In this document: piece after piece, positions 52,913-60,877 of the stretch
Numbering within the stretch: position 1 is the stretch's first letter
Layout of the letters: each line of letters opens with the position of its first letter
Source: an uncultured Prevotellaceae bacterium
Lineage (GTDB): Bacteria > Bacteroidota > Bacteroidia > Bacteroidales > Bacteroidaceae
Length of the DNA: 64,000 nt
Direction: 5' to 3'
Assembly: GCA_900317305.1 (NCBI GenBank)
Contig: ONGG01000006.1
Span: forward strand, 36,203 to 100,202
Made by a program: the position numbers and the translations under genes
The notes under the pieces: generated by a model
What the model saw: the letters and a program-made list of their open reading frames with translations, nothing else
Told to the model about the DNA's origin: nothing
Databases searched by the model: none

Positions 52913-53536
52913 ATGAGCGACCTAATACCATTCACCACCAACGATGTGATGGCCAGAATCATCAAAATCCGCGGTCAGGAAGTCCTGCTCGACAGGGACG
53001 TAGCAGAACTCTACGGAGTGGAGACCAGAGACATCAACAAAGCAGTCAGAAACAACCCTGACAAATTCCCTGATGGATACATTTTCACGCTGCAACGTTC
53101 TGAGAAACAGGAACTGGTGGAAAATTTCCACCGGTTCGAAACACTCAAGCACTCTACTGTCGAACCTCGTGCCTTCACCGAGCGAGGCCTATATATGTTG
53201 GCCACCATTCTGAAGAGCAAGCAGGCCACATCGACCACGCTGGCCATCATCGACTCCTTCGTGAAACTTCGTGAGATTTCACGGAATATCGCCGCCCTTC
53301 ATCAGGAGCAAGACAAGGAGAAGCAGAAGAGCCTGGTGCAGCGCACCGGGGAACTGATGAACGACCTGCTGCTTGACGATGGAGAAACCACAGAGACGGA
53401 GAGCACGGTGGAAATCAACCTCGTTGCTTTGAAATTCAAGCACACCATCAAGAGAATCAAGAAAAAGGAGAAAGAGGATAAATCTATCAAGGAGGTTCCT
53501 TTGGACAGCAACAGAAGAAGAGTGTGTGCTGTCTAA
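52913..53536 (+). CDS. ORF6N-domain DNA-binding protein
   Basis: This 207-residue protein has an N-terminal ORF6N domain (about 8-95): IIKIRGQEVLLDRDVAELYGVETRDINKAVRNNPDKFPDGYIFTL...EPRAFTERGLYMLATILKSKQA. This phage- and mobile-element-associated domain occurs near KilA-N and Bro proteins. A helical, very basic C-terminal part (KFKHTIKRIKKKEKEDKSIKE) follows. The function is unknown; it is typical cargo of integrated elements and opens the island after purN. ATG 52913 (MSDLIPF) is preferred over 52889. Confidence 0.82.
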   Translation: MSDLIPFTTNDVMARIIKIRGQEVLLDRDVAELYGVETRDINKAVRNNPDKFPDGYIFTLQRSEKQELVENFHRFETLKHSTVEPRAFTERGLYMLATILKSKQATSTTLAIIDSFVKLREISRNIAALHQEQDKEKQKSLVQRTGELMNDLLLDDGETTETESTVEINLVALKFKHTIKRIKKKEKEDKSIKEVPLDSNRRRVCAV

Positions 53537-53612
53537 GCCATTTACAGTTTTCTCTGATGAGGTGACTGACGCTGTCCTCGGCCATCTTTCATACCGTCAC
53601 CATTGGCAATGG

Positions 53613-54373
53613 TCATCGTCTCGGGATAGGCGTTATTCCTGAACCACGCAGAATATGTCGAACTTTTGCCACTTCCAACTCAATCTTCTTATCCTTTACT
53701 CTCTCATTGGTATCGTCCAATTCCTCTTTTGCATTCTTGATGTTTTCTTTGACGCATTTCAGTTCTTTCTTGGCTTTTTTCAATTTGAACTCCGTAGCTG
53801 AAAGTCCTTCTATCCCAGTATCCTCCTTGGGCGTGCCACGCTCCATCCCTGAGATCTCGGCAAGGGCACAGACTGCATCTCCTTGCAGTCCAAAGGAGTG
53901 AGGCGAACGGCCTTGCCTCTTTCTTGGTTGAACCAGTCCACGATGATGTGGGCATGATGATTGGGCACCCATTCGTTGGTGTCCTTGTCATAATGCCCCT
54001 CATCATGATGAAGGTCGATTGAGATTACCTTGATGCCTTTGGTGGCCAGCCAAAGTTTGAAGTTATCGAAATCCTCTATCTTCGTGTCAGGCTTAATGGG
54101 CGGACACGCCTCACGGATGGGAGATGCCTTTTCCTGCATCTTCCGCCCGGTTTTGGCTTTAGCCTCCGCCGCCGCATGCCTTTCTATTTTTGCCAAACTC
54201 ATGCCTTTGTATTCGGAATTGTCCCAATACAAATTCAAATGGGCAAGTTCCTCGCGGTAATGTGTTTGCCCATATTTCTTCTTCAAGGCTTCTGTGTAAG
54301 CCTTGCGACGTCGATTGTGTGCTTCTGCTTGCTCGACGTTGCATCGTCTGAATTTTGCACCAGTTTTTGCCAT
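53613..54373 (-). pseudogene. Frameshifted and truncated MobV-type mobilization (Pre/Mob) gene
   Basis: The N-terminal frame (54373 down to about 53870) shows Mob/Pre family features: the start MAKTGAKFRRCNVEQAEAHNRR, a SIDLHHDEGH strand and the histidine-rich PNHHAHIIVDWFN. At about 53865-53880 the reading shifts. The relaxase text MQS continues in another frame as VCALAEISGMERGTPKEDTG, then a coiled coil (KLKKAKKELKCVKENIKNAKEELDD) that stops at 53613, far short of a full-length protein. So the gene is dead twice over, by frameshift and by 3' truncation. It marks a former mobilizable plasmid or integrative element. Confidence 0.85.
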
Positions 54374-54477
54374 AGGTATAAAAAATTAAATCAGGTTTAG
54401 TTTGGCAGTAGGCGGCGAAAAAGGGGATGCAAGGGGAACACCTTGCCCCCTCGGGAGAGCCCACACACTACGGATGT

Positions 54478-54497
54478 AGTGTTAGTGGGCTAACACT
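54478..54497. other. Candidate oriT hairpin (MobV type)
   Basis: AGTGTTAG-TGGG-CTAACACT is a perfect 8-bp stem located 105 bases upstream of the mob pseudogene. Its layout matches MobV-type nick regions, in which a TAGTG-containing loop is flanked by inverted repeats. Assignment is by analogy. The rest of 54374-54799 contains no gene. Confidence 0.5.
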
Positions 54498-54723
54498 TGT
54501 TCAAGATGTGTGCCCCTCTACAAGACTATGCAAAGATAATCTTAAGTTTTCATCTGACAATGGATGCTGTGTGTTTTTTGGCTTAAGTTAACACGCTGCG
54601 TCCTTTGGCGGATGAATCATTATCTTGGCATGATGAGGGGCATGTTCTTGAAAAAGTGATTCGTCGTTGGCTGGCCGTGATTGGAATGCGGAGCAGAAAA
54701 ATGCTGGAGCAATTAGGCAATAT

Positions 54724-54758
54724 AGCAATAGGGAAAAGAATTTTCTTTCCCTAATGCT
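54724..54758. repeat. Inverted repeat upstream of the first MmeI-like gene
   Basis: AGCAATAGGGAAA (54724-54736) and TTTCCCTAATGCT (54746-54758) pair with one mismatch. The word GCAATAGGGAA recurs at 58789-58799, beyond the cassette. Confidence 0.55.
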
Positions 54759-54776
54759 TGTTACTATTATTTTTCG

Positions 54777-54784
54777 TACCTTTG
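54777..54784 (+). promoter_or_regulatory. -7 box of the first MmeI-like gene
   Basis: TACCTTTG, 15 bases before ATG 54800, with only a poorly spaced TTG upstream. Confidence 0.45.
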
Positions 54785-54799
54785 TCGAAAAATTAGATT

Positions 54800-57556
54800 A
54801 TGACCAATCAAAAGCAAACCGTAGCCGCTGCAGAATTTGCAAAACGGTGGGAAGGGAAAGGATACGAGAAAGGCGAAAGCCAGGTGTTCTGGACAGAACT
54901 GCTGACGGAGGTGTTTGGTGTCGAAAATCCTTCCACCTTCCTGACTTTCGAACAGCAGGCACGGCTCGACCATACCTCGTTCATCGACGTGATGATTCCT
55001 TCGACACACGTCATGATTGAGCAGAAGTCCATCGACAAGGACATCAACAAGCCTATCCGACAGAGCGACGGCACGCTGCTCACGCCGTTCCAACAGGCTC
55101 AGCGGTATTCGGCGGTGCTGCCTTACTCGCAACGTCCGCGCTGGATTGTCATCTGCAACTTCAAGGAGTTTGCTGTTCATGACATGGAGAACCCTAACGG
55201 GGAGCCATACATCATCCAACTGAAAGACCTTGGGCGTGAATACTACCGCCTGAAATTCCTCGTTGAGCAGGGCAACGAACACCTGCAAAAGGAGATGGAG
55301 GTGTCGATGAAGGCTGGGGAGATTGTGGGCAAACTCTACGATGCCTTCATCAAGCAGTACATCGACCCTACAAAGCCTTCCTCCATGCGGTCGCTGAACA
55401 TCCTTTGCGTCCGGCTGGTGTTCTGCCTCTATGCCGAGGATGCGGGCATCTTTGGCAAGCACGACATGTTCCATGACTACATGGTGCAGTTCGACACGGA
55501 GGCCATGAGGGCGGAACTGATACGCCTTTTCCAGGTGCTCAACACCAGGCCGGAGGACAGGGACCCGTACCTCAGGAGCGACCTCGCGGCGTTCCCCTAC
55601 GCCAATGGCGGCTTGTTCGCCGAAGAGATAGAGATTCCCCGTTTCACCGACGAAATCCGCACTTTGTTGCTGCAGCACGCGTCGATGGACTTTGACTGGA
55701 GCATGATTTCCCCCACCATTTTCGGTGCTGTGTTTGAGAGCACGCTGAATCCCGAAACCAGACGGTCGGGAGGTATGCACTACACGTCCATCGAGAACAT
55801 CCACAAGGTCATCGACCCACTCTTTCTCGATGACCTTAACAGGGAGTTTGAGACCATCATGGAAGAGAAGGTCATAAAGACCCGGAACAAGAAACTGTTG
55901 GCCTTCCAGGACAAGTTGGCATCCCTGACCTTCTTTGACCCTGCCTGTGGCTCCGGCAACTTCCTGACGGAAACATACCTGTCCCTTCGCCGGTTGGAGA
56001 ACAAGGTCATCAACGAACTTTACGGAAACCAGGTGGTGATGGGTACGTTCATCATCCGCGTCAGCATCCAACAGTTCTACGGCATAGAGATCAACGACTT
56101 CGCCGTGACGGTGGCCACCACCGCCCTTTGGATTTCCGAGGCGCAGATGCTGGCCGAGACGGAGAGAATCATCCAACAGGATCTCGACTTCCTGCCGCTG
56201 AAGGCTTTCAACAACATCCACGAGGGGAACGCCCTGAGAACGGACTGGGAGTCGGTCGTTCCCAAGGACAAACTGAACTACATCGTCGGCAACCCTCCGT
56301 TTGTAGGGGCAAGGATGAAGAGCGACGCTCAGGCTGCAGACATGATTGAGATTTTTGGCAAAAAATGGAAGAACGTCGGGAATCTCGACTATGTGGCGGC
56401 ATGGTACAAGAAATGTGCCGACATGATGGCCGGGACTGACATTCATGCCGCCCTGGTGTCCACCAATTCCATTTGCCAAGGTGAACAAGTGGCCAATCTC
56501 TGGGCACCTTTGTATGCTGCCGGATTGAGAATCAACTTTGCTTATCGCACCTTCAGGTGGGATAGCGAGGCGTCAGCCAAGGCGCATGTCCACGTCATCA
56601 TCATAGGGTTTAGTTATAACAACAATGGTCAAAAGCGAATTTTCGACAACGGCAATATCATCAACGTTGGAAACATCAATGCCTATCTAACTGATGCACC
56701 TGACGTGTTCATGTATAGCCGACATCATCCATTGGCTAATATACCGGAAATTGGAATAGGAAACAAGCCTATAGATGGTGGAAACTACCTCTTTGAGAAA
56801 GAGGAAATGGAGGAGTTTATCAAACAAGAGCCTAAATCGGCTGCATATTTCAAACCATGGTACGGGTCAGTGGAGTTTATTCACCAAAAGCCACGATATT
56901 GCCTTTGGCTGGGTGACTGCACACCAAACGAACTTCGACAAATGCCGCGTTGTGTTAAATGCATCGAGGCGGTAAGGCAAATTAGGTTGGATAGTAAGAG
57001 TGCCGGCACAAGAAAACTTGCCGAACGTCCGACAAGATTCCATGTCGAGAATATGCCCAAGGGACATTTCATTATTGTTCCTAAAGTCTCATCCGAACGT
57101 CGCCGCTATGTACCAATGGGATTTATGTCCCCAAATGTTATGGCGAGCGACCTGGTATTCATTATTCCCGATGCCACTCTCTACCACTTCGGGGTACTTG
57201 AGTCCAACGTCCACATGGCTTGGATGCGAGCCGTATGTGGCAGGTTGGAAATGCGCTACCGTTACAGCGCGAATATCGTCTATAACAACTTCCCCTGGCC
57301 GACTCCCACTGCTGAGCAGCAATCAAAAATCGAGCAGACGGCACAGGCCATCCTCGACGTGAGGGCCAACTACCCTGACAGCAGCCTGGCCGACCTCTAC
57401 GATCCGAACATCATGCCTTACGACCTACTGCAGGCTCACCGCAACAACGACCGAGCCGTGATGGCCGCCTATGGTTTTCCGATAAAGATGTCCGAATCGG
57501 AGTGTGTCGCAGCCCTCTTCAATCTCTACTCAGAAATTACAATGACAAAAGAGTAA
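54800..57556 (+). CDS. MmeI-family type IIG restriction-modification enzyme (copy 1)
   Basis: This single 918-residue protein both methylates adenine in its target and cleaves DNA about 20 bp away, as MmeI and NmeAIII do. Domains in order: nuclease (about 1-150) with the D63-x10-E74-x-K76 motif; helical spacer (150-300); N6-adenine methyltransferase (310-620) with SAM motif DPACGSG at 380-386 and catalytic NPPF at 498-501; target-recognition domain (about 620-850, ending RLEMRYRYSANIVYNNFPWP); C-terminal helices. All catalytic residues are present, so it should be active. The recognition-domain DNA (about 56590-57180) is clearly more AT-rich than the flanks, which suggests exchange. A small orphan gene follows after 5 bases. 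Confidence 0.93.
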   Translation: MTNQKQTVAAAEFAKRWEGKGYEKGESQVFWTELLTEVFGVENPSTFLTFEQQARLDHTSFIDVMIPSTHVMIEQKSIDKDINKPIRQSDGTLLTPFQQAQRYSAVLPYSQRPRWIVICNFKEFAVHDMENPNGEPYIIQLKDLGREYYRLKFLVEQGNEHLQKEMEVSMKAGEIVGKLYDAFIKQYIDPTKPSSMRSLNILCVRLVFCLYAEDAGIFGKHDMFHDYMVQFDTEAMRAELIRLFQVLNTRPEDRDPYLRSDLAAFPYANGGLFAEEIEIPRFTDEIRTLLLQHASMDFDWSMISPTIFGAVFESTLNPETRRSGGMHYTSIENIHKVIDPLFLDDLNREFETIMEEKVIKTRNKKLLAFQDKLASLTFFDPACGSGNFLTETYLSLRRLENKVINELYGNQVVMGTFIIRVSIQQFYGIEINDFAVTVATTALWISEAQMLAETERIIQQDLDFLPLKAFNNIHEGNALRTDWESVVPKDKLNYIVGNPPFVGARMKSDAQAADMIEIFGKKWKNVGNLDYVAAWYKKCADMMAGTDIHAALVSTNSICQGEQVANLWAPLYAAGLRINFAYRTFRWDSEASAKAHVHVIIIGFSYNNNGQKRIFDNGNIINVGNINAYLTDAPDVFMYSRHHPLANIPEIGIGNKPIDGGNYLFEKEEMEEFIKQEPKSAAYFKPWYGSVEFIHQKPRYCLWLGDCTPNELRQMPRCVKCIEAVRQIRLDSKSAGTRKLAERPTRFHVENMPKGHFIIVPKVSSERRRYVPMGFMSPNVMASDLVFIIPDATLYHFGVLESNVHMAWMRAVCGRLEMRYRYSANIVYNNFPWPTPTAEQQSKIEQTAQAILDVRANYPDSSLADLYDPNIMPYDLLQAHRNNDRAVMAAYGFPIKMSESECVAALFNLYSEITMTKE

Positions 57557-57561
57557 ACATT

Positions 57562-58029
57562 ATGGGAAAAAGGTATTTATTTGGCAAAGAAAAAGGAGAA
57601 AGCCCCATGAGCATTTTTGTCTATATGAAATCAGACTATTTGGGCTGGGACGAAATGCGATATGTGGACGGAAGACGGCATATTGATGACGTGATAATGG
57701 ATGTTGAAAAGCATATCGAAATCTTTTACGATTCCTATGACCACGAAATCGAAATATCATCTGAAGAGGGAAGTGAATCATTTTGGTGGGGTTATCGCAA
57801 TTTGATTGACAAATACTATCGCCAAATCAAACAGCCACTCCCTAAATTTAATAGAGAGCGAAAAATGCTTCGTAAAAAACATTACAAAGCAGGTGAAAAA
57901 GCGATAATTGATAATTGGTTCATTGAAATAGAATTGCACTTCTATGCAGAATGTACCGTAGAATATAAGCCGATGGATACGCCTTTATTTGATTATATTT
58001 TCAAATTTGGCAGTGACATAAACATTTGA
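57562..58029 (+). CDS. Orphan protein downstream of the MmeI-like gene
   Basis: This 155-residue soluble protein is rich in Tyr, Trp, Glu and Lys (MSIFVYMKSDYLGWDEMRY, SEEGSESFWWGYRNLIDKYYRQIKQPLPKF, AIIDNWFIEIELHFYAECTVEYKPMD). No family is recognised. I chose the ATG at 57562 over the frame start at 57502 because the latter lies inside the enzyme gene. The spacing of 5 bases suggests co-translation with the restriction enzyme. Base composition is AT-rich. The acidic N-terminal half is compatible with an immunity or control protein, but this is a guess. Confidence 0.65.
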   Translation: MGKRYLFGKEKGESPMSIFVYMKSDYLGWDEMRYVDGRRHIDDVIMDVEKHIEIFYDSYDHEIEISSEEGSESFWWGYRNLIDKYYRQIKQPLPKFNRERKMLRKKHYKAGEKAIIDNWFIEIELHFYAECTVEYKPMDTPLFDYIFKFGSDINI

Positions 58030-58043
58030 AAAAACTCAAAAAA

Positions 58044-58682
58044 ATGAAAATGAAACACACAAAGATTTTTTTGATGGCATTATCAATCATCGCCACACTG
58101 ATTGCATGTAATGCAAAACCAGGTGAACGCACTCGTTTTGTAAATGAGACTTATCCTCTCGAAATCTATGTAAAGTCTTTTCTTGATAATCATAAAGATT
58201 TCAACACTAATGATATTACAAGGGAGAACGCAAATAGCGAGTTTGAGAAACAAATTCTTGACACTTTGAAGAATGATAACCTTCTTAAAGGCTTACCAGT
58301 GCGATTAGAAAGAATTGGGAAAACTAAAGGTTCATACATCGCACAGTTCCGTTCTTGGATCCATCCAAGCGGATTTGAGTTTAAGAGTCCTATTGACGAT
58401 GTGTACTTTGATATTGTTGGCACCATCCCTGATTCATTGGCAACTAAAATTAGTGATAATGAATATTATGTTATCGACGGTAGTTTTATCTCAAAACTAA
58501 ATAGTATAGAAGAAATTGAAGTTCTGCTTGGGAAAAACACATCGGCATATACAAACACAATATCAATTCAAACTGATAACATATGGGAAGAGAAAGTAGA
58601 AGTAAATATAGGTATTCTCTTTTTCGACATTATTTCAATTGAACCGTTCTTAGGTAGAAAAACCATTGAAGAAAAGTATTAG
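58044..58682 (+). CDS. Orphan lipoprotein in the restriction cassette
   Basis: This 212-residue protein begins MKMKHTKIFLMALSIIATLIAC, a lipoprotein signal (Cys22). ATG 58050 is an alternative; the overlapping TTG at 58026 is less likely. The mature part has no recognised family (FVNETYPLEIYVKSFLDNHKDF, KGLPVRLERIGKTKGSYIAQFRSWIHPSGFEFKSPIDDVYFDIVG). It is strongly AT-rich, like the preceding orphan, and follows it by 14 bases. Confidence 0.65.
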   Translation: MKMKHTKIFLMALSIIATLIACNAKPGERTRFVNETYPLEIYVKSFLDNHKDFNTNDITRENANSEFEKQILDTLKNDNLLKGLPVRLERIGKTKGSYIAQFRSWIHPSGFEFKSPIDDVYFDIVGTIPDSLATKISDNEYYVIDGSFISKLNSIEEIEVLLGKNTSAYTNTISIQTDNIWEEKVEVNIGILFFDIISIEPFLGRKTIEEKY

Positions 58683-58712
58683 CATCAGATTGTGTCAAAG
58701 GCTCGTCCTTTC

Positions 58713-58807
58713 TGTAGGGAAATAGAAAAACGTTAAATTAACACGGCCTGTTTTTCTTTCCCTTTTGGTGGTCGCAAAGCGACCTATGGCAATAGGGAAG
58801 AAAAATG
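58713..58807. repeat. Cluster of AGGGAAA-type inverted repeats
   Basis: AGGGAAATAGAAAAAC (about 58715-58730) pairs with GTTTTTCTTTCCCT (about 58750-58763). TTTTTCTTTCCC also pairs with GGGAAGAAAAA (58795-58805). Between them lies GGTCGC-AAA-GCGACC (58770-58784). It may terminate the cassette transcript and may mark the cassette edge. Confidence 0.6.
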
Positions 58808-58812
58808 TTTTA

Positions 58813-58921
58813 GTGTCAGATATCATTTGGTGTCAATAAGGTGTCATTGACACCAAGTGCCAGTGTCATTGAAAGTGTCAGTCAACCCTCCCCCCTATAT
58901 ATAGGGGGGAGGTTATGACAC
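58813..58921. repeat. Iteron-like GTGTCA repeat field with GC/AT palindrome
   Basis: GTGTCA occurs at 58813, 58830, 58841, 58863 and 58875, and inverted (TGACAC) at 58848 and 58916. A palindrome TCCCCCCTATATATAGGGGGGA (about 58889-58910) lies within the field. Such iterons bind replication or copy-control proteins; the function here is inferred. Confidence 0.6.
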
Positions 58922-59137
58922 TAAAAAAATGGTGCCAAACTATAAAGATCGTTCTTGTGTGTTAGGATGCCTGCTTCCTTCGCCTGCTTAATTCTTCTTT
59001 TAGCTGTCGATTCGCTTATTTGATATATTTCCTTCAGTTGAGTTACAAGTGATGTGTGAGAAAGCGTATCTTTACACTCTTCGAAAGCCTTATTCATCAT
59101 CTCATTGAGAGCATGTTCTTTATTATCATTAGCCTAA
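58921..59137 (-). pseudogene. C-terminal remnant of a replication-type protein with winged helix
   Basis: Read on the minus strand from about 59137 to the TAG at 58921, a frame of about 70 codons encodes NDNKEHALNEMMNKAFEECK, then SLVTQLKEIYQISESTAKRR and a short tail ending APFF. The QISESTAKRRIKQAKEAG part is a helix-turn-helix like those ending primase/helicase (RepA-like) proteins of mobilizable elements. An in-frame stop just upstream and the transposase region beyond show that the rest of the gene is gone. Confidence 0.6.
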
Positions 59138-60690
59138 ATAATTCATAGAGGCATAAAAAAAGAAGCGTTTTTCCTTTGTCGTCTCGACAAAAATGAGTAC
59201 CTTTATATTGCTAAAAATCAAGGTCTTAAGGAAATCCGTGTCGATTTCAATGCCCCGGACATATCCTCCAACGGCGGACTTCTGTTAGCCGGTGGCATGA
59301 AGAATACGCTTGCCTGGAAGATCGGCAGCTTGATACCAGACTCTCGCAAGCGTGAGTTCGTCCATCACACTTACATGGAGATGGTGTGCCAACGCGTAGG
59401 GCAGATACTCTGCGGCTACGAGGATGCCAACGACTGCGACCGGCTGCGTGGCGACAGCGCGCTGAAGATTTCCTGCGGACGCAAGCCCTCGGACGAAGCC
59501 CTGTGCTCCCAGCCCACCATGACCCGCCTGGAGAACAATGTCGGCAGCAGGACGCTCTACAAGATAGGCAAGCTGTTCCTTGACGAGTACATCTCATCGT
59601 TCGACAAGGCCCCGAAGAAGGTGGTCATCGACGCCGACGACACCAACGCCAACACCTACGGCGGGCAGCAGCTCACGCTGTTCAACGCCTACTACAACGA
59701 GTACTGCTACATGCCGCTGATGCTCTTCGACGGCCTGACGGGCAAGCTGATGCTCCCGCTGCTGAGGCCCGGCCGCAGGAACAAGTCCCAGAACGTGGCA
59801 CGGATCATGGCCCGTGTGGTGGAGTACCTGCACAGCCGCTGGCCCCAAACAGTCATGGAACTCCGCGGCGACAGCCATTTCTGCAGCCATGAGTTCATGG
59901 AATGGGCGCATGACAAGTGGTACGTGCGCTACCTCACGGGGCTCTCTGGCAACAGCGTGCTCCAGGCAATGGTGGACAAGCCGAGACGCCGTGCGGAGCA
60001 CGACTACAAGAAGAAGGCGGAGGCTCAGAAAAGGGACAACGAGGCTAAAAGGGCGGCCGGACGCGTGGACATCGACCGGGAACGCATCGTCATCAGGCGG
60101 TATTTCAAGCTGGAATACAAGGCTGCGTCATGGAAACGCTCACAGCGCGTCATTGCCAAGATAGAGGTCAGCGCGGAGGGGACCAACATCCGATTCGTGG
60201 TGACCAAGAACAGGAACAACTCGGCAGAGACCACCTACCGCCGATATTGCGGGCGGGGTGAGATGGAGCTGTGGGTGAAAGACTTGAAGTATCTCAAGGC
60301 CGACCGCATGTCCTGCAACTCCTATCGTGCCAACTATTTCCGCCTGTTCCTCCATGCGGCGGCATTTGTCATTGCGCACCGGATGAAGCGCACCGGATGA
60401 AGCGCACCGTGTTCAAGGGAACCGAGGTGGAGAGGTTCACCATGGACAGCATTGTCAGGCGCATCATGCTCAGCGCGGTGCATGTCGTGGAGAAGAAGAC
60501 CTTCATCAAGATAAACTTCTCACCCCATCACAGGCATCTTGAGGAGGTGGTCGGGGCACTCACAAGAATGGCCGGCAGACCAAGAAAGCAGGACAAAAGG
60601 CAACAAATAGGAACCCATCCCGCAGAATGGGTTCAACCTTTTGTGCACATGTGCCACCAAAGCACGAGAAAATTCACATGAAAGCGAAAC
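59135..60690 (+). mobile_element. IS1380-family insertion sequence (ends not resolved)
   Basis: The transposase-bearing segment has a different base composition (GC-rich) from the AT-rich flanks. It interrupts the replication-protein remnant on its left side. I could not find convincing terminal inverted repeats or a target duplication. The word ATTAGCC occurs at both 59133-59139 and about 60802-60812 but is too short to rely on. Confidence 0.6.
59297..60681 (+). pseudogene. IS1380-family transposase broken by a 14-bp tandem duplication
   Basis: The first frame (59297-60400) has the IS1380 DDE transposase text: HTYMEMVCQRVGQILCGYED, CSQPTMTRLENNVGSRTLY, KKVVIDADDTNANTYGGQQ (first Asp), VMELRGDSHFCSHEFMEW (second Asp). 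The frame is open upstream to about 59138 and reads GLKEIRVDFNAPDISSNGGLLL there, as in relatives, so the true start lies upstream without a clear ATG. At 60380-60407 the unit CGGATGAAGCGCAC is repeated twice, adding 14 bp and causing a stop at 60398. Removing one copy joins HRMKRT to VFKGTEVERFTMDSIVRRIM and restores one reading frame to 60681. Confidence 0.88.
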
Positions 60691-60838
60691 CAAACCCCAT
60701 GGTGCAGCAAAAATGCCCCCTGACAGGCTCAATTTTGCCAATCTCATTCCATCTGAAAAGGGCGTGCCAAATCCAAACATACCAAAAAATATTTTGGCGT
60801 TTATTAGCCAAAACTAACGACAATCCAACAAAATTGAG

Positions 60839-60846
60839 TATATTTG
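60839..60846 (+). promoter_or_regulatory. -7 box of the second MmeI-like gene
   Basis: TATATTTG, 31 bases before ATG 60878. The gap 60691-60838 is AT-rich with no gene. Confidence 0.5.
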
Positions 60847-60877
60847 CAACCGTAATTAGGAACCTAAAGCAAAAAAA

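Noticed and set aside
54767-56488. 573-codon minus-strand frame
   Set aside because: Antisense to the first MmeI-like enzyme; the MmeI motifs on the plus strand are decisive.
59594-60001. 135-codon minus-strand frame in the transposase
   Set aside because: Shadow of the IS1380 transposase.
60271-60681. 136-codon frame as a separate gene
   Set aside because: It is the continuation of the transposase after the 14-bp duplication, not an independent gene.
59133-60812. ATTAGCC at both sides as an IS target duplication
   Set aside because: It is short, the adjacent sequences do not form matching inverted ends, and chance occurrence in AT-rich DNA is likely.
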